Part shown: one piece after another, positions 52,919 to 63,168 of the stretch
How positions within the stretch are numbered: position 1 is the stretch's first letter
Layout of the letters: every line of letters starts with the position of its first letter
From: an uncultured Candidatus Thioglobus sp.
GTDB lineage: Bacteria; Pseudomonadota; Gammaproteobacteria; PS1; Pseudothioglobaceae
Reading direction: 5' to 3'
Length of the DNA stretch: 64,000 bases
Assembly: GCA_905614365.1 (NCBI GenBank)
Contig: CAJQSO010000017.1
Location: forward strand, 1 to 64,000
Notes under the pieces: generated by a model
The model's input: only the letters and a program-made list of their open reading frames with translations
Databases searched by the model: none
Told to the model about the DNA's origin: nothing
Position numbers and translations under genes: made by a program

Positions 52919-53650
52919 ATGAGTATTTTTTTAGGCGTTAATATTGATCATATAGCAACATTAAGGCAGGCCAGAGGTACAAAGTATCCAAGCTTGATTG
53001 ATGCTGCCCTAATCTGTGAGAATTCTGGTGCTGATAGTATTACACTCCATTTGAGAGAAGATAGGCGTCATATCCAAGATAGCGATGTAATTGAGTTAAA
53101 ATCCAGTTTAAAAACCAAAATGAATTTAGAGATGGCGGCAACAGATGAGATGCTCAAAATTGCCTCTCATGTCCTACCAGAAGACTGCTGCCTTGTTCCA
53201 GAAAAGAGGCAGGAACTTACAACAGAGGGGGGTTTAGATGTTGCCTCTCAACTAGCAAGAATGAAAGAGGTTTGTGCTCAGCTTAGCTCAAATAACATTA
53301 AAACATCCCTTTTTATCGATGCTGATAAAAGACAGATAGATGCTGCAGCTGAGTGTGGAGCGCCAATAATTGAAATTCATACAGGCCACTTTGCAGATGC
53401 AACCACTATAAATGAGACTGAATTAGAACTCAAAAGAATATCTGAGGCTTGCGAATATGCTGTCAGTCTTGGAATACAGGTTAATGCGGGGCATGGCTTA
53501 ACACTTTTAAATACTCCTGCAATAGCCAAAATTGAATCAATTGTTGAGCTAAATATTGGTCACTCAATTATTTCAAGAGCATTATTTGTTGGCCTTGCAA
53601 ATGCAACATCTGAAATGAAAGCTTTACTACTAGAAGCGAGAGTTTTATGA
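52919..53650 (+). CDS. pdxJ: Pyridoxine 5'-phosphate synthase
   Basis: Condenses 1-deoxyxylulose 5-phosphate and 3-amino-2-oxopropyl phosphate to pyridoxine phosphate. 243-residue TIM barrel: [31 protein letters not shown], and VNAGHGLT...[17 protein letters not shown] are the hallmarks. Overlaps acpS by 4 bases, a conserved pair in gammaproteobacteria. Confidence 0.97.
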   Translation: MSIFLGVNIDHIATLRQARGTKYPSLIDAALICENSGADSITLHLREDRRHIQDSDVIELKSSLKTKMNLEMAATDEMLKIASHVLPEDCCLVPEKRQELTTEGGLDVASQLARMKEVCAQLSSNNIKTSLFIDADKRQIDAAAECGAPIIEIHTGHFADATTINETELELKRISEACEYAVSLGIQVNAGHGLTLLNTPAIAKIESIVELNIGHSIISRALFVGLANATSEMKALLLEARVL

Positions 53651-54045
53651 TTTATGGAATTGGAACGGATATAGTTAGTATAGAAAGAGTTCAAACAATT
53701 ATTTTAAAAAATCGTAATGGCTTTATAAAAAGAATATTAACAGAGCATGAACAGGCCTTATTTGCAAATAAGGCTGATAGCGCAGCTTTTCTTGCTAAGC
53801 GTTTTGCCGCAAAAGAAGCATTTTCAAAGGCGCTAGGAACTGGAATTGGAAGGGTAGTTAGCTTTCAGGATTTAACTATTCGAAACAATGAAAATGGAAA
53901 GCCCTATTTTTTACCTAGTGAAAAATTAAGGCTGTATTTATTAGAAAAAGGAATTAAACAAGGGCACCTAAGCATATCTGACGAAAGTCAAAATGCAGTT
54001 GCTTTTGTAGTCCTTGAAAAACTAGATACTGACGAGCAGAGTTAA
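53647..54045 (+). CDS. acpS: Holo-[acyl-carrier-protein] synthase
   Basis: Attaches 4'-phosphopantetheine from CoA to ACP. 132 residues: N-terminal [12 protein letters not shown] with the Mg-binding Asp and [15 protein letters not shown] with the Glu/Lys pair. Last gene of the lgt operon; ends 17 bases from the convergent ssb. Confidence 0.96.
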   Translation: MIYGIGTDIVSIERVQTIILKNRNGFIKRILTEHEQALFANKADSAAFLAKRFAAKEAFSKALGTGIGRVVSFQDLTIRNNENGKPYFLPSEKLRLYLLEKGIKQGHLSISDESQNAVAFVVLEKLDTDEQS

Positions 54046-54062
54046 AAAAAACTAGGTCGATT

Positions 54063-54539
54063 TTAAAAAGGGATATCATCCTCAAATTCATCTTGTGCAA
54101 CCGGAGTAATAGTTGGCGCTTGCTGGCCATTTTGAGGTGGTTGCGGTTTAGACTGAGGTTGAGACTGTGATTGCATTGGAGAGTTAGAATCATCGCGACG
54201 ATCAAGCATCTGTAAAGTACCACTAAACCCACTAATTACAACTTCGGTTGTGTAACGGTCTTGTCCACTTTGATCTTGCCATTTTCTAGTTTGTAATTTA
54301 CCTTCAACGTAAACCTTGGAGCCTTTATCTAAATATTGACCCGCTATTTCAGCAACTTTTCCAAATAAACTAACGCGATGCCACTCAGTTCTTTCTTGTT
54401 TTTGACCGGTATTTTTATCAGTCCAAGACTCACTAGTTGCAACTGATAAATTGCTGATTGCGTTTCCATTTGAAGCGTACTTAATCTCAGGCTTTGCACC
54501 TAGATTACCAACCAATATTACTTTATTTATTCCGGCCAT
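54063..54539 (-). CDS. ssb: Single-stranded DNA-binding protein
   Basis: 158 residues: an OB fold (about 1-110; [18 protein letters not shown] and [20 protein letters not shown]), a Gln/Pro/Ser-rich linker, and the acidic tip DEFEDDIPF that docks partner proteins. Third gene of the leftward bamD-MFS-ssb group. Confidence 0.97.
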   Translation of the reverse strand: MAGINKVILVGNLGAKPEIKYASNGNAISNLSVATSESWTDKNTGQKQERTEWHRVSLFGKVAEIAGQYLDKGSKVYVEGKLQTRKWQDQSGQDRYTTEVVISGFSGTLQMLDRRDDSNSPMQSQSQPQSKPQPPQNGQQAPTITPVAQDEFEDDIPF

Positions 54540-54556
54540 ACTAATATTTACTCCTG

Positions 54557-55714
54557 TTAAGTTTTAGTTTTAAGTGGTGAAAAAAGAACCATAAACCACC
54601 AGATAATTGCTACAAATATGGTGAATAAGAATACACTATTTAAATCGTAAATGTCATAAATCAAACCGCCAATTGCGCCGCCAATAAACGTACCTAAAAA
54701 TTGTGATGTTGAAAAAATACCCATTGCAAGGCCTCTCTTAGAGGTGCTAGCAGTTCTAGATAACAAAGAAGGTAATATTGCTTCAACAGTATTAAATGCA
54801 ACAAAGAAAATTGTCAGAGTAATTAGAAAAACTGAGAAATTTAAGTTTGATGTAAAAAAAATAATTTGACTGACAATTAATAGAAGGATACTGAGCAATA
54901 ATATGTATTTTGTTTTTTTAAACTTCTCTGAAATAATAATAAGGGGAATCATCCCTATAAATGAAAGTAATACTGCTGGAAGATAAAGCTGCCAGTTATC
55001 GATCATACTGACTATTTGATTGTCCATAATAAGTAATGGCATAACTATAAAACCACTTGCAAGAATCAAATGTAGTGAGAAAACGCTAAAATCTAAAGCA
55101 ACTAGCTCTCTTGTAAAGGTTTCTTTGAAGGCTCCAAGAGAAAGTCGATAATAATTAACTGGCTTCGAATGCTGAAGAGACAATACAATTAGCATGGCAA
55201 TAATTGAGAGAAGTCCAATAACCCAAAATAATCCAGAAAGTCCAATTCTTGAGGTTATTATTGGCCCAATAATTAATGAAAGCATAAAAGCTACGCCAAT
55301 TTGAAAGCCGACAAAGGCATTTGCCTTTGCTCGATTATCTTCAGATATGGAGTCCGCTAAAAATGCCATTAAAACTGCTGATATAGCGCCACCACCTTGC
55401 AAAGCCCTTCCAATAACTACAAATATAATATTTGAAGCATTTGCCGCAACAATACTTCCTAACAAAAAGATTAAAAGCCCAATTATTAGAATAGGTTTTC
55501 TTCCAAATCGATCTGAAAGGTAGCCAAAAGGTATTTGCAGTAAAGCCTGAGTCAAACCATAAATACCTATTGCCATTCCAATTAAGAAGGGAGTTGAGCC
55601 ATCATAATCAGCAGCATAAACGCTCATAACAGGAAAAAGCATAAATAAGCCAAGCATTCGAACAGACATAATTAGCGAAACTTTTAAAGCAAATAGTCTT
55701 TCAGTTGAATTCAT
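54557..55714 (-). CDS. MFS transporter, DHA1-type
   Basis: 385-residue inner-membrane transporter with about 12 helices. MFS loop 2-3 motif [16 protein letters not shown] is canonical, and the motif C-like [20 protein letters not shown] marks an antiporter of the drug-efflux class. Just upstream of ssb in the order bamD-MFS-ssb, an arrangement in which the MFS gene is often next to uvrA/ssb in proteobacteria. Substrate unknown. Confidence 0.87.
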   Translation of the reverse strand: MNSTERLFALKVSLIMSVRMLGLFMLFPVMSVYAADYDGSTPFLIGMAIGIYGLTQALLQIPFGYLSDRFGRKPILIIGLLIFLLGSIVAANASNIIFVVIGRALQGGGAISAVLMAFLADSISEDNRAKANAFVGFQIGVAFMLSLIIGPIITSRIGLSGLFWVIGLLSIIAMLIVLSLQHSKPVNYYRLSLGAFKETFTRELVALDFSVFSLHLILASGFIVMPLLIMDNQIVSMIDNWQLYLPAVLLSFIGMIPLIIISEKFKKTKYILLLSILLLIVSQIIFFTSNLNFSVFLITLTIFFVAFNTVEAILPSLLSRTASTSKRGLAMGIFSTSQFLGTFIGGAIGGLIYDIYDLNSVFLFTIFVAIIWWFMVLFSPLKTKT

Positions 55715-55738
55715 AACTAAAGATATTAGATTTTGACT

Positions 55739-56509
55739 CTAATCAATTGAGTAGTTTTTAGAATAACTAGGATAACTAGAAGATAAAACTATTCTTGTAT
55801 CACTTGCAAGCTTTGTAGCATTTATTTCATCATAGTTATACGCCATTAGATCAAGACCATCTGGAATAGAAGAGCTATTTGGATAATTTTCAATAATAAA
55901 TTTTGAGCGATTTATTGCAGCAATATGTGATCCAATTTTTGTATAGTATATGGCAACATATAACTCATGTCTAGCAAGAGTATTCATAAGTTTAGTTAGC
56001 TTTGTACTTGCTTCGTTTGCATATTTAGAATTAGGAAAAGCATTGATTAAATCAACAAAGTAAGAATATGCTTCGCGAACACTATCAACATCTCTCTGCG
56101 CGCTATCTGTAACTAAATTATCTAAAATTGAACTAGATTTATCTTCTGCAACTACGCCCTTTAGATAGTAAGCATAGGGAGTAGAGGGTAGATCAGGGTA
56201 TTTTTCAATAAATTTATCTAACTCAACTATAGCTCTTGAATATTTTTTACGTTTGTATAAATTGTATGCCATATCAAGTCTTGATTGAATTGCATATTTA
56301 GAGCCTGGATAAGAGGAAAGAATAAGTTGATATTGATCAATAGCCTGATCTAAAGATCCTGCATCAACCATATCTTCTGCTTGCCCATATAAAGTCTTAG
56401 GTGTGAGACCTTTTGCAACTAATTTTCTAGTCTCTTTATCTCCACCAAAAGGAGAACATCCAGTCAGAAAAACTAAAGCTATAGGTAAAAGAATGAAAGA
56501 TTTAATCAT
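55739..56509 (-). CDS. bamD: Outer-membrane assembly lipoprotein BamD
   Basis: Essential BAM-complex lipoprotein that helps insert beta-barrel proteins. 256 residues, signal peptide with lipobox LTGC (Cys18), followed by five TPR-like repeats; SLDQAIDQYQLILSSYPGSKYA and the DLPSTPYAYYLKGVV segment are typical. Divergent from spoT. Confidence 0.95.
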   Translation of the reverse strand: MIKSFILLPIALVFLTGCSPFGGDKETRKLVAKGLTPKTLYGQAEDMVDAGSLDQAIDQYQLILSSYPGSKYAIQSRLDMAYNLYKRKKYSRAIVELDKFIEKYPDLPSTPYAYYLKGVVAEDKSSSILDNLVTDSAQRDVDSVREAYSYFVDLINAFPNSKYANEASTKLTKLMNTLARHELYVAIYYTKIGSHIAAINRSKFIIENYPNSSSIPDGLDLMAYNYDEINATKLASDTRIVLSSSYPSYSKNYSID

Positions 56510-56646
56510 AGTCTAAATTTGATATTTACTTTTAAACGTTAAATTATACTTATGTGCATTTTTATGTGGAAACCTTTACATAAAGAACTTCTAGTGAATA
56601 ACAACCTGCTTATAATTATACTAAACTTATTTGATTAACAATATTG

Positions 56647-58752
56647 ATGGCAACGACTTTTTTTCAGAAGCACACTAAAATTGATGACTTATGCTTAGTT
56701 TTAAATAGCTACTTATCTCATAAGGAGGTTGAGCTAGTAAAACTTGCTTACAGGACAGCTAACAAAGCACATTCTGGTCAATTTAGAAAGTCAGGTGAAC
56801 CTTATATTCATCACCCACTTTCTGTTGCTTTAATACTTGCTGACCTAAAGCTTGATTATTTTTGTATTGTTGCTGCAATTCTTCATGACTGTATCGAAGA
56901 CACTTCGGTAACTAAAGAAGATGTTCAGGCTCAATTTGGGGAGCAAGTAGCACATATTGTTGAGGGGGTATCAAAGCTGACTAGCTTAGAGTTCACTTCA
57001 AGCTCACAAAAACAAGCTGAAAACTTTCAAAAATTAATATTGGCAATGTCTAAAGATATGAGAGTTATGGTTATTAAATTAGCTGATAGGCTTCATAATA
57101 TGCGCACTTTGGAGTCAATGAGTGATGAAAAAAAAATACAAAAAGCAAAAGAAACTTTTGAGCTTCATGCTCCAATTGCAAGACGTCTTGGGCTTCATAG
57201 CATAAGAGTAGAGTTAGATGACTTATGTTTTAAAACACTCCACCCAAGAAAGCACTTAATAATCAAGAAAAAAATTAGCAAGCAATATGGAAACCAAAAG
57301 AAAACAATAAATCTAATTAAAACAGAAATTGAAAATAGATTAAAGTTTGAAGGCATTGAAGCAACTATTGAAGGTCGTCAGAAACAGCCTTCGAGTGTTT
57401 ACAATAAAATGAAATTCAAATCAAGAAAATTTTCAGAAGTTCTTGATATGCATGCCTTTAGAATTGTAGTCGAAAATACAAATACTTGTTATCAGGCGTT
57501 AGGCCATATTCATAGTCTTTATAAGCCTATTCCACTTAAATTTAAAGACTATATTTCAGCTCCAAAACCAAATGGTTATCAATCTATTCACACTGTTGTG
57601 CTTGGCCCTAGAAAAATGTTTATTGAAGTTCAGATAAGGTCTCAAGAGATGGAATTTATTTCTGAGTACGGAATTGCCGCGCATTGGCACTACAAAAATA
57701 CTGATAAGCCAACAGATAAATTAGCTCAAAATTGGATAGGATCTTTACTAGATATTCAGCAAAATACTGATACCTCAGCTGACTTCCTAGAGAATACTAA
57801 AGCTGACTTATTTTTTGATGAAGTATTTGTATTTACTCCAGCTGGAAAGATAATTCAGCTTCCACTTAGATCGACAGTACTTGATTTTGCATATGCTGTT
57901 CACACTAATGTTGGAAAAAGATCTCAAAAAGCTACAATTAATGGAGTTGAAGCAGAGCTTTCAGATGAACTCAAATCAGGTCAAACAGTAGAAATAATTA
58001 CAAGTCTGTTTGTGAAGCCAAAACCAAGTTGGCTAGACTTTGTTGTGACCTCAAAGGCTAAAACTGCAATAAAGGCAAATCTTAAAGACAATTCAAAGGT
58101 TGAATTGGCAAAACTAGGTAAGCTTTTGATTTCAGATGCACTTAATTATCAAAAAATTAAAATTAATGATGTTCCTCAAGATAAATGGGAACAATGCTTT
58201 AAAGAGCTGAATTGTTTTGATTTTCAAGACCTATATATAAAAGTAGGGTTGTCTGAAATATTTGTTGCTGTGGTTATTAATAAACTTCTCCAGGATATTA
58301 ATAATGAAACAATTAATACCATTTCTATAAATAAAACAAAAGGAATGGCAATAAACTTTGCTCATTGCTGCTACCCCATTCCTGGAGATGAGGTTACAGG
58401 TGTTTTAACGACACAAAAAGGACTAGTTATGCACCGCTCAATCTGCTCAAACCTAGAGCATATTAAAGAAAAAAATGCACAATGGATGGAAATTGAATGG
58501 AACTCAGATGAAGAAGAGGTCTTTGAGGTTGCAATAAGTGCACTAGTTGAAAATAGAAGCGGGCGTTTAGCTGCTATTGCTAACACTATAGCTAATCTAG
58601 GTGTTAATATTGAAAATATTGAACAACAAGAAAGTCAGCATTCAACAAGGTTATTCCATATTGTTGTTGTCATTAAAAATATAATTCAGCTCAATGATGT
58701 ACTGGAGCAGCTAAACAAGCTCCCACACCTTGTTTCAGCAGAAAGAGTTTAA
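56647..58752 (+). CDS. spoT: Bifunctional (p)ppGpp synthetase/hydrolase SpoT
   Basis: 701 residues from ATG 56647 (a TTG codon just upstream at 56644 is an unlikely alternative). HD hydrolase domain (about 25-170) keeps HHPLSVALIL, LHDCIEDT and KLADRLHNMRTL, so hydrolysis should be active. Synthetase domain (about 230-350) has KFKDYISAPKPNGYQSIHTVV. TGS domain (about 385-445; VFTPAGKIIQLP) and a C-terminal ACT (about 625-700) follow. It is the only Rel-type gene in the window. Confidence 0.95.
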   Translation: MATTFFQKHTKIDDLCLVLNSYLSHKEVELVKLAYRTANKAHSGQFRKSGEPYIHHPLSVALILADLKLDYFCIVAAILHDCIEDTSVTKEDVQAQFGEQVAHIVEGVSKLTSLEFTSSSQKQAENFQKLILAMSKDMRVMVIKLADRLHNMRTLESMSDEKKIQKAKETFELHAPIARRLGLHSIRVELDDLCFKTLHPRKHLIIKKKISKQYGNQKKTINLIKTEIENRLKFEGIEATIEGRQKQPSSVYNKMKFKSRKFSEVLDMHAFRIVVENTNTCYQALGHIHSLYKPIPLKFKDYISAPKPNGYQSIHTVVLGPRKMFIEVQIRSQEMEFISEYGIAAHWHYKNTDKPTDKLAQNWIGSLLDIQQNTDTSADFLENTKADLFFDEVFVFTPAGKIIQLPLRSTVLDFAYAVHTNVGKRSQKATINGVEAELSDELKSGQTVEIITSLFVKPKPSWLDFVVTSKAKTAIKANLKDNSKVELAKLGKLLISDALNYQKIKINDVPQDKWEQCFKELNCFDFQDLYIKVGLSEIFVAVVINKLLQDINNETINTISINKTKGMAINFAHCCYPIPGDEVTGVLTTQKGLVMHRSICSNLEHIKEKNAQWMEIEWNSDEEEVFEVAISALVENRSGRLAAIANTIANLGVNIENIEQQESQHSTRLFHIVVVIKNIIQLNDVLEQLNKLPHLVSAERV

Positions 58753-58829
58753 TATTTATTAAAATGTATAAAGCTAGCAATCGAATTGATTAAAATTACT
58801 CTTTTATTAATTATTACTTCTATTACGTA

Positions 58830-59027
58830 ATGCTTTGCTGGACCGACTCACTTGAAATAGCCATCTCACTGGAAGAAACCTCTCCTGATACAGACCCTAA
58901 AACTATTAACTTTGTTGATTTACGTCAACTTGTTATAGATCTGGAAGATTTTGAAGAAGGACAAAGTAAGTGCGGTGAAAGAGTACTTGAAGCTATCCAA
59001 ATGAACTGGATTGAGGAAAGAGAGTGA
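58830..59027 (+). CDS. iscX: Fe-S assembly protein IscX
   Basis: 65-residue acidic protein that binds the cysteine desulfurase IscS and iron. Matches the E. coli protein along its length: CWTDSLEIAISL, DTDPKTINFVDLRQLVIDLEDF, and CGERVLEAIQMNWIEE. It overlaps tolB by 4 bases and is separated here from the isc operon. Confidence 0.95.
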   Translation: MLCWTDSLEIAISLEETSPDTDPKTINFVDLRQLVIDLEDFEEGQSKCGERVLEAIQMNWIEERE

Positions 59028-60304
59028 AATATTTTAAATTTATTTTATTGTTTAATATATTATTTTCATTTCCAGCAAATGCACTTTTAGAAGTAAATAT
59101 TTTAAAATCTAAAGAGGCTGCATTTCCTATTGTTATTGCTCCTTTTGAGGTTATTAGTGACTCAAAAGAAAACATAGATATTGCCAAAATTATTAGAGAC
59201 AATTTGAATAGGTCAGGTCAATTTAGTGCTTTAAGTACTGACGCACTAGTTACAAATCAAATTGATTTTAATTTTTGGAAAAAACATAAAAAAGACGCAG
59301 TTGTTTTTGGAAAGGTTGAGCAAGTAAGTCCAAAGGTTTACAACATTTATATTTATATTTACGATGTCTTTTCTGAAAAAAGCTTATATCAAAAAAAAAT
59401 TACTGTTAGTAACACTGGATTTAGAAGAATGGCTCACTTCTTAAGTGACAAGATTTATTATGTACTTCTTGGGCAAAAAGGCTCATTTAATACAAGACTC
59501 TCATATGTAACAGTTACTGAAAATAATAGTGGTGGCAGAACTTATAGACTTCAAATTTCAGATTCTGATGGAGAAAACCCACAAACAATTGTCAGGCAAT
59601 CAAACCCAATTTTGTCTCCAGCATGGTCAAAAGACCAGAAGAAACTTGCTTATGTTTCTTTTAAAAATAATAGATCAGAAGTTTTTGTTATGACCCCATT
59701 TTTAAAAACAATTCCTATTAAGCTGCCAAAATTTGATGGTATTGCTTCTTCGCCAACTTTTCATCCAAGCGGCGAAAGTATTGCTTTAACAATTTCAAAA
59801 CAAGGAAATAAAGACATATATCTATATAACTTTAAATCTAAAAGCCTTAAAAGACTAACTAAAAATATATCAATCGATACTGAAGCTAGCTTTTCACCTG
59901 ATGGAAATAGTATTGCATTTACATCGAATAGAACAGGCCAAGTTCAAGTTTATATAAAAGACCTTAAGTCTGGAAAAATAACTCGAGCTACTTTTGAAGG
60001 TCGGTACAATGCAAAACCAGTTTTTTCTCCTGATGGAAAAGATTTAGCCCTTATTCATAGAGTTGGCAAAGATTACAGAGTTGCTTTATTAGATATCAAA
60101 TCTAGAGACTTAACCGTAATGACTCGAAATAAATCAGATGAATCTCCTTACTTTTCACCAAATGGAGGTATGATTATTTTTTCAACTAATAGAGACAACA
60201 AAGGAATTTTGTCTATAATTTCACTCTACAATAACCAAATTGTTGAATTAATGCAAAAAACCGGCGAAGTTAGAGAACCAACTTGGTCAAATTATTCAAA
60301 TTAA
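59024..60304 (+). CDS. tolB: Tol-Pal system protein TolB
   Basis: Periplasmic protein of 426 residues with a signal peptide (about 1-21), an N-terminal alpha/beta domain (about 22-160) and a C-terminal beta-propeller with repeated SPAWSKDQKKLAYVSF / SFSPDGNSIAFTSNRTG units. It bridges Pal and TolA during outer-membrane constriction. Followed by pal after 10 bases; tolQRA are not in the window. Confidence 0.96.
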   Translation: MKYFKFILLFNILFSFPANALLEVNILKSKEAAFPIVIAPFEVISDSKENIDIAKIIRDNLNRSGQFSALSTDALVTNQIDFNFWKKHKKDAVVFGKVEQVSPKVYNIYIYIYDVFSEKSLYQKKITVSNTGFRRMAHFLSDKIYYVLLGQKGSFNTRLSYVTVTENNSGGRTYRLQISDSDGENPQTIVRQSNPILSPAWSKDQKKLAYVSFKNNRSEVFVMTPFLKTIPIKLPKFDGIASSPTFHPSGESIALTISKQGNKDIYLYNFKSKSLKRLTKNISIDTEASFSPDGNSIAFTSNRTGQVQVYIKDLKSGKITRATFEGRYNAKPVFSPDGKDLALIHRVGKDYRVALLDIKSRDLTVMTRNKSDESPYFSPNGGMIIFSTNRDNKGILSIISLYNNQIVELMQKTGEVREPTWSNYSN

Positions 60305-60314
60305 GGAAAAAAAA

Positions 60315-61163
60315 ATGTCAAAAAAAATTCTACTATTGTCAAGTGTTATCTTTTTAAGCTCATGCGGTGCTAATAATATTTCTGAACTGGGTGACAAATT
60401 TCTTGATTTAATTAATCCAAGTGATGCTGCTACTGAACAAGCAGACCTTGGTGGTGATGCCACTCTAGTTGCAATGGATGAAGATGGTGGATTTACTATT
60501 GATGAGCTTGAGCAGTTATCTAATGATGAGTTGATAGCTATCGCGAAAGAGAAAGGCTTAGGAGATCTAATAGTCCTTGATGCAGATGGTAACCTTCAAA
60601 ATAGAGATCAAATTATCAATGCTATTGTTGAAAGTGGTGATTTAATGGATGGTAAGACAGCAGAACTAGAATCATTATCAGATGATGCGCTTATAGAGAT
60701 GATCAATGCCAAGGGAATGGGCGACTTAGTTGTTCTTGATGCAGATGGAAATTTAGCAAATAAAGAAGAGCTTATTCAAGCATTAATGGATGATGCAGCA
60801 GCAATGTTAGCAATTATTGAAAACTTCAAAAACTCTAGTGATTCTTTTATTCTTTATTTCTCTTATGATGACACTGAAATTGATGAAGTATCTACCAGAG
60901 CTATTATTGAGCACGCTAACTTTATGCAAGATAATCCTTCACTAAGCTTGAGATTAGAAGGGCACGCAGATGAACGTGGAACACGTGAATATAACCTGGC
61001 TCTTGGTGAAAATCGAGCTTTAAGTGTGAAAGAGGTTTTAAGCCTTTATAACCTTGATGATAGAATTCTGGTCGTAAGCTATGGTGAAGAGTCTCCAGTA
61101 ATGGTTGGAAGCAATGAATTGGCTTGGGAAGAGAATCGAAGAGTAGAATTCTTCTACTACTAG
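60315..61163 (+). CDS. pal: Peptidoglycan-associated lipoprotein Pal, enlarged
   Basis: Outer-membrane lipoprotein that ties the envelope to peptidoglycan. 282 residues, about 110 more than usual. Lipobox LSSC (Cys17). The C-terminal OmpA-like domain (about 170-282) is normal, with LRLEGHADERGTREYNLALGENRA. Between them lies an acidic region with two 43-residue repeats (64-106 and 117-159), seen at 60504-60791. The repeats resemble Rho_N/SAP-like helical folds. An AAGGAAAA site precedes the ATG. Confidence 0.92.
   Translation: MSKKILLLSSVIFLSSCGANNISELGDKFLDLINPSDAATEQADLGGDATLVAMDEDGGFTIDELEQLSNDELIAIAKEKGLGDLIVLDADGNLQNRDQIINAIVESGDLMDGKTAELESLSDDALIEMINAKGMGDLVVLDADGNLANKEELIQALMDDAAAMLAIIENFKNSSDSFILYFSYDDTEIDEVSTRAIIEHANFMQDNPSLSLRLEGHADERGTREYNLALGENRALSVKEVLSLYNLDDRILVVSYGEESPVMVGSNELAWEENRRVEFFYY
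60504..60791 (+). repeat. Two tandem repeats coding an inserted domain in Pal
   Basis: Repeat units encode residues 64-106 (ELEQLSNDELIAIAKEKGLG, then LDADGNL) and 117-159 (ELESLSDDALIEMINAKGMG, then LDADGNL), period 53 residues. Codon choice differs between copies, so the duplication is old or under protein-level selection. Confidence 0.85.
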
Positions 61164-61213
61164 AGGCAGTATTTTCTCAACTCTTTTTTAATTAATCTAC
61201 TTTCTGTCGCTTA

Positions 61214-61867
61214 ATGAAAAAGAACCTACTAATATATTTTATCTTTATAGTCCCTATGTTAATTACTCATGGGGCCTATGCAAGTGAAGGTTTAAATACT
61301 GATCTTGCAATCTTAAAAATCAATAAAAAAGTCAAATCCCTCAATAATGAAATTCTATCATTGAAAGATGAAATTGAACTAATTAAAGAAAACCAAAGAT
61401 TAAACTCTGCAAAAATTTTAGAACTATTTCAATTAATTGAATTAAACCTTTCTAATAATAAGCAAGTTGAAAAAACAACTCAAAAAATTCAAACTAATAG
61501 CTCTGATAAGCTATATTTAGATGGAAAAAATGAATTTCTTCTTGGAAATTATGACAAGGCAATTACTTTATTCATAAACTTTGCAAAAGGGTCTTCCAAT
61601 TCATCCAATATAAAAGACTCAAATCTATGGCTTGCAAGGGCTTATTTTGAAAATAATGAATATCTAAAATCTAAAGATACATTTTTAGACTTTCAATTTA
61701 ACAATAAGGAGAATTCAAAATATGCGAATTCTATGTTTGAATTAACAAGGGTCTTGATTAAGCTGAATGAAGTTAATGAAGCTAAGTTATTGTTATTAGA
61801 TATGATTAAACAATATCCTAGCCACTCTTTGATTAATAAAGCAAACCAATTACTTTTAGACCTTTAA
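61214..61867 (+). CDS. cpoB: Cell division coordinator CpoB (YbgF-like)
   Basis: Periplasmic protein of 217 residues: signal peptide (about 1-23), a coiled coil (about 30-75; NKKVKSLNNEILSLKDEIEL) and C-terminal TPR repeats (about 95-215; YLDGKNEFLLGNYDKAITLFINF). Links peptidoglycan synthesis to Tol-Pal. Gene order tolB-pal-cpoB is standard. It precedes pabB by 4 bases. Confidence 0.92.
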   Translation: MKKNLLIYFIFIVPMLITHGAYASEGLNTDLAILKINKKVKSLNNEILSLKDEIELIKENQRLNSAKILELFQLIELNLSNNKQVEKTTQKIQTNSSDKLYLDGKNEFLLGNYDKAITLFINFAKGSSNSSNIKDSNLWLARAYFENNEYLKSKDTFLDFQFNNKENSKYANSMFELTRVLIKLNEVNEAKLLLLDMIKQYPSHSLINKANQLLLDL

Positions 61868-61871
61868 ATTA

Positions 61872-63164
61872 GTGGAAATGTTAGAAATCCAAAAAGTTGA
61901 TTTAACTTCTTTTTGTTATCATAACAAGGATCGCTACCCCTTCCTACTTGAAAGTGTAAGCCATAATGAAAATAATAGATACTCAATATTGTTTGCGTTT
62001 CCTGGTGAAAATATTATTCTTAAAGACTTTTCTGACTTTGATTTTTTAAAAAAACTTCAAGATAATAGTGAATCAACTACTTTAGATTCTAACCTCCCTT
62101 TTATTGGAGGATGGTTTGTTTACCTTTCTTATGAGTTGATAGGCCAGATTGAGCCAACTTTAGTATCTAAACTTCACAAATCAAAACTACCAATTGCTTA
62201 CGCAGTTCAAATACCATCGGCAATAATCATAGATCATAAGCTAGATAAAACTTTCATTATTGATCAAGACAACAATCAATCTCGTATTAATTTGATATTA
62301 TCTGATATTAAGCTTCTCAGTAAAATGCCAACGCAAAAAATTAAAGTCAGCCAATCTGAAGAAGTTGAAAATAAGTTTATTAATGGCGTTGAAAAAAGCT
62401 TAGATTATATTATTGCAGGTGATGTTTTTCAGGTCAATCTATCAAGACAGTGGCAATATGAGCTAACTGAAAAAACTGATTCAGCATTAATTTATAACGC
62501 TCTGAAAAAGACCAATCCTGCTCCCTTTTCTGCTCTTATTCAATATGAAAATTTCAGCATAATATCCTCTTCTCCAGAAAGGCTTTTTAGTGTGAATGAC
62601 AGGGCCCTAGAGACAAGGCCTATTGCAGGCACTCACCCTAGAGGAAGTGGTGATTCAGATAAGACTCAAAAAGATAATTTAATAAATCACCCTAAAGAAA
62701 TTGCCGAACATGTAATGCTTCTTGATTTAGAGAGAAATGATATGGGAAGAGTGTGTGAATATGGCAGCGTTTTTGTTAATGAAATAATGACATTAGAGAC
62801 TTATCCGTTTGTTCATCATATTGTCTCTAATATAAAAGGAAAGCTACTTGATAGTGTTGGTATTAAAGATATAGTTAGGGCTCTATTTCCAGGAGGAACA
62901 ATCACAGGCTGTCCAAAGGTTCGCTGTATGGAAATCATTAGTGAACTTGAACAGATGCCTAGAGAGGCCTATACTGGCTCAGCAGGGTATATAAGCCAGA
63001 ATGGCAAGATGGATTTCAATATCCTTATACGAAGCTTCATTCATGAAGGAAATACTTTAACCTTTAGGGCAGGTGCTGGCATAGTATATGACTCAATACC
63101 TGAAAAGGAATTAGCTGAAACAAGACATAAGGCTGCAGGACTATTAAAGGTTTTTGAAAGTTAG
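61872..63164 (+). CDS. pabB: Aminodeoxychorismate synthase component I
   Basis: Chorismate-utilising enzyme for folate synthesis, 430 residues from GTG 61872 (or 428 from ATG 61878). Blocks: WFVYLSYELIGQIEPT, DVFQVNLSRQW, ETRPIAGTHPRG, FPGGTITGCPKVRCMEIISELE. Length and N-terminal half fit PabB. But the motif reads PIAGT, as in TrpE, where classical PabB has PIKGT with the covalent Lys; some PabB proteins do lack it. A LLES segment recalls TrpE's Trp site. Anthranilate synthase is the alternative. Confidence 0.83.
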   Translation: MEMLEIQKVDLTSFCYHNKDRYPFLLESVSHNENNRYSILFAFPGENIILKDFSDFDFLKKLQDNSESTTLDSNLPFIGGWFVYLSYELIGQIEPTLVSKLHKSKLPIAYAVQIPSAIIIDHKLDKTFIIDQDNNQSRINLILSDIKLLSKMPTQKIKVSQSEEVENKFINGVEKSLDYIIAGDVFQVNLSRQWQYELTEKTDSALIYNALKKTNPAPFSALIQYENFSIISSSPERLFSVNDRALETRPIAGTHPRGSGDSDKTQKDNLINHPKEIAEHVMLLDLERNDMGRVCEYGSVFVNEIMTLETYPFVHHIVSNIKGKLLDSVGIKDIVRALFPGGTITGCPKVRCMEIISELEQMPREAYTGSAGYISQNGKMDFNILIRSFIHEGNTLTFRAGAGIVYDSIPEKELAETRHKAAGLLKVFES

Positions 63165-63168
63165 AAAA

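Noticed and set aside
60570-60760. LDADGNL as EF-hand calcium sites in Pal
   Set aside because: Spacing does not fit the 12-residue loop (Gly and the terminal Glu are misplaced).
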